In this document: piece after piece, positions 26,176-34,548 of the stretch
Numbering within the stretch: the first letter of the stretch is position 1
Layout: each line of letters starts with the position of its first letter
Source: Candidatus Kuenenia stuttgartensis
Lineage (GTDB): Bacteria > Planctomycetota > Planctomycetia > Gemmatales > Gemmataceae
NCBI GenBank assembly: GCA_945875585.1
Contig: CAMCLK010000014.1
Span: 1-64,000, forward strand
DNA: 64,000 bases
Direction: 5' to 3'
Made by a program: the position numbers and the translations under genes
The notes under the pieces: model-generated
Told to the model about the DNA's origin: nothing
What the model saw: only the letters and a program-made list of their open reading frames with translations
Databases searched by the model: none

Positions 26176-29100
26176 ATGACACAGTCCCGTCAGGAACCGA
26201 TTGCCATCGTTGGCATGGGTGGATGGTTTCCGCCCGGTGTCGATGTGGATGGTCTTTGGCGCATGGTGCTTGGCCGGGAGTCGGCCAGTGCTGTCGTGCC
26301 ACCATCCCGTTGGGGAACAGATCCGTCCGCATTGCTTGATTCTTCAGGTATTCGACCCGATAGCGTGCTTTCGACTCGGGCTTGCCTGTTGACCGAACTG
26401 CCAGCAGGTTCTGAAGACCCCGGTAGCGCTTTAGCCAGACGCGCGGGAACAGCCGCCATTACCGGTGTCAGACTGCCTGATGCGACAAAAATGGGAGTGA
26501 TTTTAGGGCATATCGCCCTGCCTACGCGGTCATCGATGGCTCGACAGCGCGCTGAAGCGGAATCACGCCTTCAGGGACTTGGCGTTCGTAGTGCTGGCGA
26601 ATCAATTTATAAAGAAGATTTTGTTAATCCGTCTTTTGCCCCGGCTCGCGAGTTGGCTGGGGCCGTGGGCGCTCGTGGCGTGTGTTACACACTGGATGCC
26701 GCCTGCGCCTCGACGTATTACGCTATTGCTTTGGCAGTGGGTGAGTTGCGCCGTGGCCGTGCCGACCTGATGTTGGCTGGTGGCGTCTCGTGCCCGGATC
26801 CGCTGTACACTCAGACCGGCTTCTCACGCCTGAAGGCGCTATCGCCCTCGGGAATCTGCTCCCCTTTCGACCAGCGTGCCGACGGCTTGGTCGTGGGGGA
26901 GGGTGCTGGTGTTTTCGCTTTGAGACGATTATCCGACGCCGTGGCGGCGGGTGACCGCATTTTGGGAGTGATTGTCGGAACGGGCCTGAGTAACGACCCT
27001 TCCGGCCATTTGTTGACGCCATCAAGCATTGGTCAGGTCGACGCGATGAGGCGCGCCCACGCGGCATCGGGTTGGTCTCCGGACATGGTGGATTATGTCG
27101 AGTGCCATGCTCCTGGAACTCCGCTGGGTGACCGGGTGGAATTTGCCAGCCTGTGCGAAGTGTGGTCTGGCACGCCGGCAGGATCGTGTGTGCTGGGGTC
27201 GGTGAAGGCGAATGTGGGCCACATGCTGACAGCCGCTGGCACTCCGGCATTGGCCAAGATGCTGCGCGCCCTTGCTGAGGGTGTGTTGCCTCCAGCGACA
27301 GGATTTTCCCAACCTGCCCATGGGATTGAACTGACTGGAAGCCCATTCCGAGTACCAACGGAAGCATCGGCATGGCACCGTCGGGGTCAAGCGATTCCCC
27401 GACGCGTGGCGTTGAGCGGTTTTGGTTTTGGCGGTGTGAACGCACATATTTGCGTTGAAGAGTATCTGGATACGCGCACAGTCGTTTCATTTGAACGGGT
27501 TGCCCCACCCACATTGGCAGTGCTGGAGCGGGAATTCGTACAATTGACCGACCCATCAGCGCGGCCCGAACAGTTTCACCTGGCCATCCCCCCCACAGAA
27601 CTGGAAGGGATGTTGCCCCAGCAAATGATTGCATGGCAAGCAGCATCGCGGGTTATTGCGCGTCTTGAGAGTGTCGGCACATTGCCGGAGCGTACCGGTG
27701 TATTTCTTGGGGCAGGGCTCGACCCGCGCGCCAGCCGGTTTTTCCTGAGGCATCTGGTTGATGAGCCGTGGCGTGACCATGTGCATCCACCCCTCGATGC
27801 TGGGCGTACTTTGGGTGCCCTGGTGAGCCTTGCTCCCAGCCGTATCGCCCGCGAATTCAAATTCACGGGGCCAGCTATCACATTATCGGCAGGCAGTCTT
27901 TCAGGCTTGGCCGCGTTGCAGGTGGCAATGGATGCGCTGGAACGCGATGAAATTGAATTGGCAGTGGTGGGAGCGGTGGAGGCAGACGAAGCGGTTGGGC
28001 CTCCCCATGCGGTGTTTCTGGTGATAGCCCGGCTTCAGGTGGCTGCGCGTGCTGGTTTCAACCCGCGCGCCATTCTGCGCGCCGCTGCCTGTGAAGGCGG
28101 TCCGTTTGCTGATGGTGCTAATCTTTGCCAGACCGTAGAAGCTGCTCTCACTCCTTCGGAAAATCATCCCGGGCAGGTTCAGGCATGGCTTGTGGCGGGT
28201 GGCGACGAAGCCGAAACGGCATTGGTTGAACTATTGGCTCCCCGGTCGCGGCGCGACAGCGTGATCTCCGCCCGACGGGTCTTTTCGCAAGGAATCCCGG
28301 ATCACACCGCAGGCCTGGCTCTGGTTCATGAACTGATGGGATGTCTTGAGGAGCAGAAACTTCCGGAGGCTGGTCCCGGAGGGACACGCCCCTCGCCGCT
28401 GGCAGATCCTGGGGTAGGTGATGCATGGCTGCGTGCTTCGCCCATGGAACCCCGCACAGGGGCAGCGTGTGCGCTCGATCCCATGGCAGGTTGCGCTGCT
28501 GTGTTTTTGGAGGAGTGCGCGCTGGCAGCCGAAACCTTAAGCACGAATGTCCCTGCCTGCATGTCGTTGCATGCGTGCGAGGCAGACGACGTTGAAGGCT
28601 TGCTGTCGGTTTTGGAATCTGGAACGGTTTCTGGCCTGCATGAGCGCCCCGCGCAGCCCGAGGCCTTGCTTGGCATAGCGTTGATGCCGCGTCCGGGTGA
28701 ATCGTTGCGGGAGTTATCCCGTTTGGTTGCCGGCCACTTGCGATCCGGCGGACATGCGTCGTTGGATACATTGTCGAATCGGTTTGAAGGTCGTGTGCGT
28801 GGTTCGGCATCTCCTGTGAGAGGCCGGGTAGCTTTGGTATTCCCCGGATCGGGTAGTGCGTTTGGCGGCATGGGGCGCGCTCTGGCCGCCGCATTTCCAG
28901 CACTTGCTGGAGAGGATTTAGATCAGGAAGTTGTCAGGCCCGATATCTTTTGGCGAGGAACGCCCGAGGCGGTGGCATCGGCCAGCCCGTGTAAGAAAAT
29001 ATTGGCGCAGGTGGCGTTGGGCCGACTGACTACCCGCGCGCTGGAAATGATGAATGTGCCTTTTTCAGCTACGCTTGGGTACAGTCTTGGGGAATCGACC

Positions 29101-32100
29101 CAGCTCGTGGCTACCAGCATCTGGCCCGATCTGGAAGGCCTGCGGCAGGACCTGCTGCTGTCGAGTCTCTTTACCCACGACCTTGTTTCACCATGGCGTG
29201 CCGCGCGACTTTCGTTCCGCCTCAAACCAGATGACGATCTCCGCTGGGTCAACGCTCTGCTGCTGATTGATGCCCATGAGGCCGTTCGCGCTTTGTCTGG
29301 TCAGGAACGCGTTTTCCTGCTGGCGTCTTTGGCCCCGGGGGAATGCGTGATTGGCGGAGATGAGCACGCTGTTATGGCGTGGCTCAAGCCGCTTTCAGGC
29401 CGGTTCACGCTTCTCGCCGATTCCACGGCAGGGCATTGCGCCTTGGCCAAACCGTGTGCCGAAGCGTATCGGCAACTTCACCATCGGCATGCCCAGCCTC
29501 GCCCGGGTATGGACATCTACTTTTCCGCCACTGGCAATAAGGAACCACACGAAGCAGCGGCGTTGGCCACGGCTCTGGTCCGCGGGATTCTGGAACCGCT
29601 GAACCTGCCCCGGGTAGTTAGGCGTATGCACGACGACGGGGTGAGGATCTTCCTCGAAGCCGGACCTGGTATTGGCATGACTCGTTGGATTGGCAAGACG
29701 TTGGCCGGCATTCCTCATGCCTGTGCCGCCATCCACCCACCTGGCCGACAGGACCTCGATGCTTTGTCTCAGGCTTTGGCATTGCTCATAACAGAACGCG
29801 GCAACTGGGCTTGGTCTGTGGCGCCTGAATCGGTTGGGCAATCGGCACCTGTTCGCACACATGCATCTGGTTCTAGTCCCGGGGTTCTATTTGGCGGGCC
29901 GAAGCCATTGGTCATTCCCCCTGTAAGTGTAGTCAAACCTATTGTATCTCCGGTTAACGCTCCCATGGTTCAACCGGTTCTACCCGTGGCTCCACCTGTA
30001 ACTGCCGCACCCGATAATATACCTACTAGCCTAATGGAATTGGGCCGTTGGCCCGAGGCGCTCGAGGCATCGCGCGATGCGCATGGAGCGTGGTTGACCA
30101 CGCATGCAGCCGCGCTGGAAAGGTTGTCGCGTCTTCAGGAACTGGCAGCCCTTGAAGGTGAATCGCCGAATAATGAGCCAAATGGTTTGGTTTCGACAGA
30201 ATTTATTCCGGATGTCAGATATTCGATGAACTGGGAGCAGTGCCTGAGTTTTGCCAAAGGTAGTGTGGCGGATGCCATGGGCACGCGTTTCGCGCCAATC
30301 GACACCTATCCCAGCCGGGTGCGTCTGCCGGATGAACCGTTGCTATTGGTTCACCGAGTCATCAGGATCGAGGGCGAACCGTGTTCAATGACTTCAGGTC
30401 GGGTGATCACCGAACATGATGTGCGCGCAGATGCCTGGTATCTGGATCAAGGAGCCATTCCACTGGCTGTCTCGGTTGAAGCAGGGCAGGCAGATATGCT
30501 GCTGGCGGGTTGGCTAGGGATCGATTTTCACACAAAAGGGTTGGCAAATTACCGTCTTCTGGACGCCGAGGTCACCTTCCATGGTCCTCGGCCGACCCCT
30601 GGCTCAACCATTGTGTACGACATTCGGGTTGATCGGTTTTTCCGGCATGGCGAGACCTACCTGTTCCGTTTTCGTTACGACGCCACTGTTAATGGCCAAT
30701 TGTTGCTGAGCATGCGCGAGGGGTGCGCGGGGTTCTTCAGTCCGCGCGAGCTGGCGGATGGCAAAGGCCTTGTTGCCCGCCCGCAGCGAGTGAAGACCGA
30801 TGAGAAATGCGCACCCATTCCAGCTCCTGCTGGTGCTGGCTCGCTCGATGCCGGTGGGGTTGCCGCATTGCGCCGAGGCGATATTGCTGGGGCGTTTGGT
30901 TCGTCATTCTCTGGTCTTGCATTGGCGCATCCGCCATGCCTTCCGAGCGGGAAGCTCGCCCTACTCGATCGCGTACCTGAGTTCGATCCGACCGGTGGTG
31001 CCTGTGGTCTTGGGTTTATCGCTGCCGAACTGGATATTCATGCCGACGATTGGCACATGGTCTGCCACTTTGTGGATGACCGAGTGATGCCCGGTACGCT
31101 GATGTACGAGGCGTGTGCCCAAACCTTGCGTATTCTCATGTGGCGTTGGGGTTGGTTGGGAGAGGAAGGCACGTGGCGTGCCGAACCGACACCCGGCGTG
31201 ACCAGTAGCCTGCGTTGCCGCGGACAGGTGATTCCCGGTTGCCGGGTTCTTCGTTATGAGATCACGGTGACTGGCCGATCTCACGAAACTTGCCCACGCG
31301 CCTTGGCGGATGCTGTTTTGTTTGTTGACGGCAAGCCAGTTGTCTCGATCGAAAACATGGCCATCAGCTTTGTGGGGCTTGAGGCGGAATCGATCGATCG
31401 GCTATGGTCTGGTCGTGTGTTCGGGCCTGCTTCCACTTACAATTATGATCGCATATTGGCTTATTGCATCGGTAAACCGTCAGAAGCATTTGGTGAGCCT
31501 TACCGGATTTTCGATCAAGGGCGAATCATTGCTCGGTTGCCCGGACCACCTTATCTGTTTCTCGACCGCATCGAAGCTGTCGACGCTACCCCTTGGAAGT
31601 TATTGGCAGATGCGCGCGCCACGGGCGCCTACGATGTTCCCCAAGCTCCTTGGTACTGCGCCGAGGCGGGCCAGCCGGGCATGCCATTTGCTGTGCTGCT
31701 TGAGGTCGCCCTGCAAGTGTGTGGTTGGTTGGCGGCACATGGCGGTGCGGCTTTGCTGTCGCCCACCGATGTTTCCTTTCGTAATCTTGGCGGCAAAGCG
31801 GTGCGCCATCAGCCTGTGCTGCCCGGATCGGGTGCGCTTATCACCACGGTTACCCAGACCAAGGTATCGCGTTCTGCCGGGATGATTATTCTTGAATACG
31901 ATCTCGATACACGGATGAATGGCGGTTTGGTCTACACGGGGCAAACTTCGTTCGGGTTCTTTCCCAAGGAAGCCCTTGCGCGACAGGTGGGAATTGCCGA
32001 GGCGCGCCCTTGGCGCCCAGATCCATCTGAAGTCTTGGTTTTTCAACCTGTACCGACGGGAGCTGGTTTGCCACGCGATCGCTGGCAGATGCTTGATTTG

Positions 32101-32514
32101 TTTGCACACCTACCAGCGGGTGGCCCGCATAGGCTTGGTTGGTTGGAAGGCCGTACGGAAGTTGATCCAGAAGCTTGGTTCTTTGAAGCTCACTTTTATC
32201 AGGATCCGGTCTGGCCGGGATCGTTGGGGCTTGAAGCATTTTTGCAATTGCTGCACTACGACTGCCTTAGCCATTGGGGCCCGGGAACGATCGATCTGGT
32301 CGATGGCACGGAACATCGCTGGACTTATAGGGGGCAGGTAACCCCTGGAATTCGGCATGTGACTGTCTTGGCCGAGATCATTTCGCGCGACCCCAGCACC
32401 CACGAATTGGAAGGACGAGGTTGGTTGTGTGTGGGCGACAAGATTATTTACGGCATGGAAGGTTTCCGGGTGCGCTGGACGTCCGGCATAGCCGGAACGG
32501 CTTCTGCCCGCTAG
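26176..32514 (+). CDS. pfaC: PfaC-type PUFA synthase subunit, KS-CLF-AT-DH-DH, without terminal acyltransferase
   Basis: 2112 residues; ATG lies 9 bases after the pfaA stop. Ketosynthase at about 5-435 with Cys177 (DAACAST), His311 in ECHAPGTPLGD (Pro where HxTGT is usual) and His349. Chain-length-factor domain about 440-690, where TLSAGSLSGLAAL replaces the cysteine. An acyltransferase at about 880-1210 (VFPGSGSAFGGMGRAL, Ser970 in GYSLGES, C-terminal FLEAGPGIGM) corresponds to the PfaB/Pfa3 AT. Four hotdog folds follow as two double-hotdog dehydratases: about 1345-1530 plus 1590-1750 (His1631, CHFVDDRVMPG) and 1790-1960 plus 1965-2110 (His2006, AHFYQDPVWPG). These make the trans/cis double bonds. 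The protein ends just after the last hotdog; the lysophosphatidate-acyltransferase-type domain at the end of myxobacterial Pfa3 is absent. Confidence 0.93.
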   Translation: MTQSRQEPIAIVGMGGWFPPGVDVDGLWRMVLGRESASAVVPPSRWGTDPSALLDSSGIRPDSVLSTRACLLTELPAGSEDPGSALARRAGTAAITGVRLPDATKMGVILGHIALPTRSSMARQRAEAESRLQGLGVRSAGESIYKEDFVNPSFAPARELAGAVGARGVCYTLDAACASTYYAIALAVGELRRGRADLMLAGGVSCPDPLYTQTGFSRLKALSPSGICSPFDQRADGLVVGEGAGVFALRRLSDAVAAGDRILGVIVGTGLSNDPSGHLLTPSSIGQVDAMRRAHAASGWSPDMVDYVECHAPGTPLGDRVEFASLCEVWSGTPAGSCVLGSVKANVGHMLTAAGTPALAKMLRALAEGVLPPATGFSQPAHGIELTGSPFRVPTEASAWHRRGQAIPRRVALSGFGFGGVNAHICVEEYLDTRTVVSFERVAPPTLAVLEREFVQLTDPSARPEQFHLAIPPTELEGMLPQQMIAWQAASRVIARLESVGTLPERTGVFLGAGLDPRASRFFLRHLVDEPWRDHVHPPLDAGRTLGALVSLAPSRIAREFKFTGPAITLSAGSLSGLAALQVAMDALERDEIELAVVGAVEADEAVGPPHAVFLVIARLQVAARAGFNPRAILRAAACEGGPFADGANLCQTVEAALTPSENHPGQVQAWLVAGGDEAETALVELLAPRSRRDSVISARRVFSQGIPDHTAGLALVHELMGCLEEQKLPEAGPGGTRPSPLADPGVGDAWLRASPMEPRTGAACALDPMAGCAAVFLEECALAAETLSTNVPACMSLHACEADDVEGLLSVLESGTVSGLHERPAQPEALLGIALMPRPGESLRELSRLVAGHLRSGGHASLDTLSNRFEGRVRGSASPVRGRVALVFPGSGSAFGGMGRALAAAFPALAGEDLDQEVVRPDIFWRGTPEAVASASPCKKILAQVALGRLTTRALEMMNVPFSATLGYSLGESTQLVATSIWPDLEGLRQDLLLSSLFTHDLVSPWRAARLSFRLKPDDDLRWVNALLLIDAHEAVRALSGQERVFLLASLAPGECVIGGDEHAVMAWLKPLSGRFTLLADSTAGHCALAKPCAEAYRQLHHRHAQPRPGMDIYFSATGNKEPHEAAALATALVRGILEPLNLPRVVRRMHDDGVRIFLEAGPGIGMTRWIGKTLAGIPHACAAIHPPGRQDLDALSQALALLITERGNWAWSVAPESVGQSAPVRTHASGSSPGVLFGGPKPLVIPPVSVVKPIVSPVNAPMVQPVLPVAPPVTAAPDNIPTSLMELGRWPEALEASRDAHGAWLTTHAAALERLSRLQELAALEGESPNNEPNGLVSTEFIPDVRYSMNWEQCLSFAKGSVADAMGTRFAPIDTYPSRVRLPDEPLLLVHRVIRIEGEPCSMTSGRVITEHDVRADAWYLDQGAIPLAVSVEAGQADMLLAGWLGIDFHTKGLANYRLLDAEVTFHGPRPTPGSTIVYDIRVDRFFRHGETYLFRFRYDATVNGQLLLSMREGCAGFFSPRELADGKGLVARPQRVKTDEKCAPIPAPAGAGSLDAGGVAALRRGDIAGAFGSSFSGLALAHPPCLPSGKLALLDRVPEFDPTGGACGLGFIAAELDIHADDWHMVCHFVDDRVMPGTLMYEACAQTLRILMWRWGWLGEEGTWRAEPTPGVTSSLRCRGQVIPGCRVLRYEITVTGRSHETCPRALADAVLFVDGKPVVSIENMAISFVGLEAESIDRLWSGRVFGPASTYNYDRILAYCIGKPSEAFGEPYRIFDQGRIIARLPGPPYLFLDRIEAVDATPWKLLADARATGAYDVPQAPWYCAEAGQPGMPFAVLLEVALQVCGWLAAHGGAALLSPTDVSFRNLGGKAVRHQPVLPGSGALITTVTQTKVSRSAGMIILEYDLDTRMNGGLVYTGQTSFGFFPKEALARQVGIAEARPWRPDPSEVLVFQPVPTGAGLPRDRWQMLDLFAHLPAGGPHRLGWLEGRTEVDPEAWFFEAHFYQDPVWPGSLGLEAFLQLLHYDCLSHWGPGTIDLVDGTEHRWTYRGQVTPGIRHVTVLAEIISRDPSTHELEGRGWLCVGDKIIYGMEGFRVRWTSGIAGTASAR

Positions 32515-32523
32515 ATTCACATC

Positions 32524-33627
32524 ATGTTTGATAACCTTCGCTCAGTTATGGTTCCGCGCTACCAACGAGTCCACCTCGAAGCGTTTTCGTGTTCACTGGC
32601 GCCCGTGGTGGTTTCAAGCGACGAGCTTGACGACCGTTTGGAGTCGGCTCTGAAAACCTTGCGCGTGCCCCGGGGGCAGCTCGAAGCGTTGACTGGAATC
32701 CGTGAACGCCGCTGGTGGGAACCAGGTGCCCCGTTGGCTGAAAGTGCCGCTAAGGCCGCTCTTATGGCTCTGGAGCGCGCTGGCCGCGACCCCGCGGAAA
32801 TCGACGCGGTCTTGTTCACATCGGTATGCCGCGAACATTTTGAACCTGCCACAGCTTGCCGTGTCGCCGATTTACTGGGCGCCCGCCACGCCGCTTGGGT
32901 TCATGATATTTCCAATGCATGTCTGGGTGTACTTAGTGGCATTATCGATCTGGCAAACCGTATTGAACTGGGACAGATTCGCTCTGGCGTGGTGGTTGCT
33001 TGTGAATCGGCTCGGGAAATAACCGAACGGGCGATCACTCAGCTGGCCCTACACCCCACCATGGAAAATTACCGCGAAACATTGGCAACGCTGACCGGTG
33101 GTTCAGGTGCGGCCGCTGTGGTTGTAGGCGAAGGGCAGGGCCGCGGCTTGGGTGCCCGTTTGCATGGCGGCGTCAGCCGTTCCGACACCCGTTTCAATAG
33201 CCTTTGCCGCTGGGGCCTTGCCGACACCCTTACTGGGCATCCGCTAGTTCACCTCGCATCTGGCTTGGGCCCGGTGGTGCAGACGATGGCAACCGACTCG
33301 GTTGCAGTGCTTCGTCATGGCCTTGAACTGGGTAAGCGTACGTGGGACGCGTTTCTGTCTGTTATGGGAATGGCGCCCCCCGACTTTGATCAGGTGGTGT
33401 GCCATCAGGTGGGTACCGCTCACCGGGATGCCATGTTGGCTTCGTTTGGTTTATCGAGTAGCCAAGTGTACTCAACCTATCCGTTTTTGGGCAACATGGG
33501 CACTGCGGCCTTGCCTGCCACTGTGGCACTTGCCGATGAAAGACGCTTGCTTGTACCCGGAAAACCAATCGGTTTGCTGGGCATTGGCAGCGGCCTGAAT
33601 TGCCTGATGCTGGGTGCCACATGGTGA
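32524..33627 (+). CDS. oleA: OleA, thiolase-superfamily acyl-CoA/acyl head-to-head condensing enzyme
   Basis: 367 residues; starts 9 bases after pfaC. KAS III-like fold with Cys133 (ISNACLGVLSG), His294 (VCHQVGTAHRD) and Asn324 (FLGNMGTAALP). Glu107 in REHFEPATA matches the glutamate OleA uses to deprotonate the second acyl chain; ordinary FabH lacks this segment. The reaction is a non-decarboxylative Claisen condensation of two activated fatty acyl chains to a 2-alkyl-3-keto acid. Its position directly behind the PUFA synthase suggests that the polyunsaturated chain is its substrate. It overlaps oleB by 7 bases. Confidence 0.93.
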   Translation: MFDNLRSVMVPRYQRVHLEAFSCSLAPVVVSSDELDDRLESALKTLRVPRGQLEALTGIRERRWWEPGAPLAESAAKAALMALERAGRDPAEIDAVLFTSVCREHFEPATACRVADLLGARHAAWVHDISNACLGVLSGIIDLANRIELGQIRSGVVVACESAREITERAITQLALHPTMENYRETLATLTGGSGAAAVVVGEGQGRGLGARLHGGVSRSDTRFNSLCRWGLADTLTGHPLVHLASGLGPVVQTMATDSVAVLRHGLELGKRTWDAFLSVMGMAPPDFDQVVCHQVGTAHRDAMLASFGLSSSQVYSTYPFLGNMGTAALPATVALADERRLLVPGKPIGLLGIGSGLNCLMLGATW

Positions 33628-34538
33628 CCTCGCCGGTCCCTTTTCGCGCGGCCCAGATTCTCCCCCGGCTAGCTCCCGGCTCCTATTCATTTTGCAGCCG
33701 GTGGCCCACTCTGTCTTCCGGTAGCCGGATGCACCACATCGACGAGGGCTCCGGCCCTCCGGTGATTATGCTGCACGGCAATCCGTCGTGGTCGTTTCTG
33801 TACCGCAATGTGATTCCTGCTTTGGCCAAAACGCACCGTGTGATTGTTCCCGATCATTTGGGGTGCGGACTGTCTGATATGCCGCCTTCGGGTTACCGAT
33901 TCACTTTGGCTGATCGCGTTGCTGATCTCAATGATCTGCTGGCGATCACGGTACATAATGGACCTATCGATATTGTCGCTCACGACTGGGGCGGGATGAT
34001 CGGTCTGGCTTGGGCCGTCGCGCACCCAGAGCGCGTTCGTCGCTTGGTGCTGATGAACACGGCAGGATTTGGTCTGCCTCCTGGCGCGTCGATCCCGTGG
34101 TCTTTGCGATTGGCCCGGACGCCGTTACTGGGTTCACTTTTGGTGCGTGGATTCAACGGATTTGTCAAGGGAGCCATCAGCCATGGGGTTACCAAACCCC
34201 TCCCGGAAGCGGCCCGACAAGGTTTTCTCGCGCCGTACGCGTCGTGGGAAGACCGCGAAGCGATTCATCGGTTTGTGCTGGATATCCCGCTTTCGAAGGG
34301 GCACCCGACGTGGGATCTGGTGCAGCGCACCAGCGACGGCCTTGAGTCGTTGGCCTGCAAGCCCGCTCTTCTGTTATGGGGCTTGCGTGATTTTGTGTTC
34401 ACGCCTCCCTACTTGGAACAATGGCGGCGGGTTTGGCCTGGCGCCAATGCCCATGTTCTACCCGATGCCGGGCATTGGTTGCTTGAAGACGAACCGGAAG
34501 AGTGCTGCCGCCGTATTGAAGCATTTTTGAGATCGTGA
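33621..34538 (+). CDS. oleB: OleB, beta-lactone decarboxylase (haloalkane-dehalogenase-like alpha/beta hydrolase)
   Basis: 305 residues from ATG 33621 inside the oleA end (GTG 33624 is possible). Alpha/beta hydrolase: HGNPSWSFLYRN oxyanion/halide-site region, nucleophile Asp122 in VAHDWGGMIG, general base His285 in DAGHWLLEDEPEE. OleB removes CO2 from the beta-lactone made by OleC, giving a cis-olefin with the double bond at the junction. Haloalkane dehalogenase or epoxide hydrolase would be the default annotation, but the position between oleA and oleC decides for OleB. Confidence 0.9.
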   Translation: MVTSPVPFRAAQILPRLAPGSYSFCSRWPTLSSGSRMHHIDEGSGPPVIMLHGNPSWSFLYRNVIPALAKTHRVIVPDHLGCGLSDMPPSGYRFTLADRVADLNDLLAITVHNGPIDIVAHDWGGMIGLAWAVAHPERVRRLVLMNTAGFGLPPGASIPWSLRLARTPLLGSLLVRGFNGFVKGAISHGVTKPLPEAARQGFLAPYASWEDREAIHRFVLDIPLSKGHPTWDLVQRTSDGLESLACKPALLLWGLRDFVFTPPYLEQWRRVWPGANAHVLPDAGHWLLEDEPEECCRRIEAFLRS

Positions 34539-34548
34539 GGGATCGGGC

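Noticed and set aside
26723-27646. 307-codon open frame on the minus strand inside pfaC
   Set aside because: Opposite the intact ketosynthase/CLF; Pro/Arg/Gln-rich and without any domain.
28148-28903. 251-codon minus-strand frame inside pfaC
   Set aside because: Antisense shadow of the CLF-AT region with His/Arg/Thr-rich low-information sequence.
33621-34538. Haloalkane dehalogenase call
   Set aside because: The fold and Asp nucleophile agree, but the overlap with oleA and proximity to oleC point to OleB.
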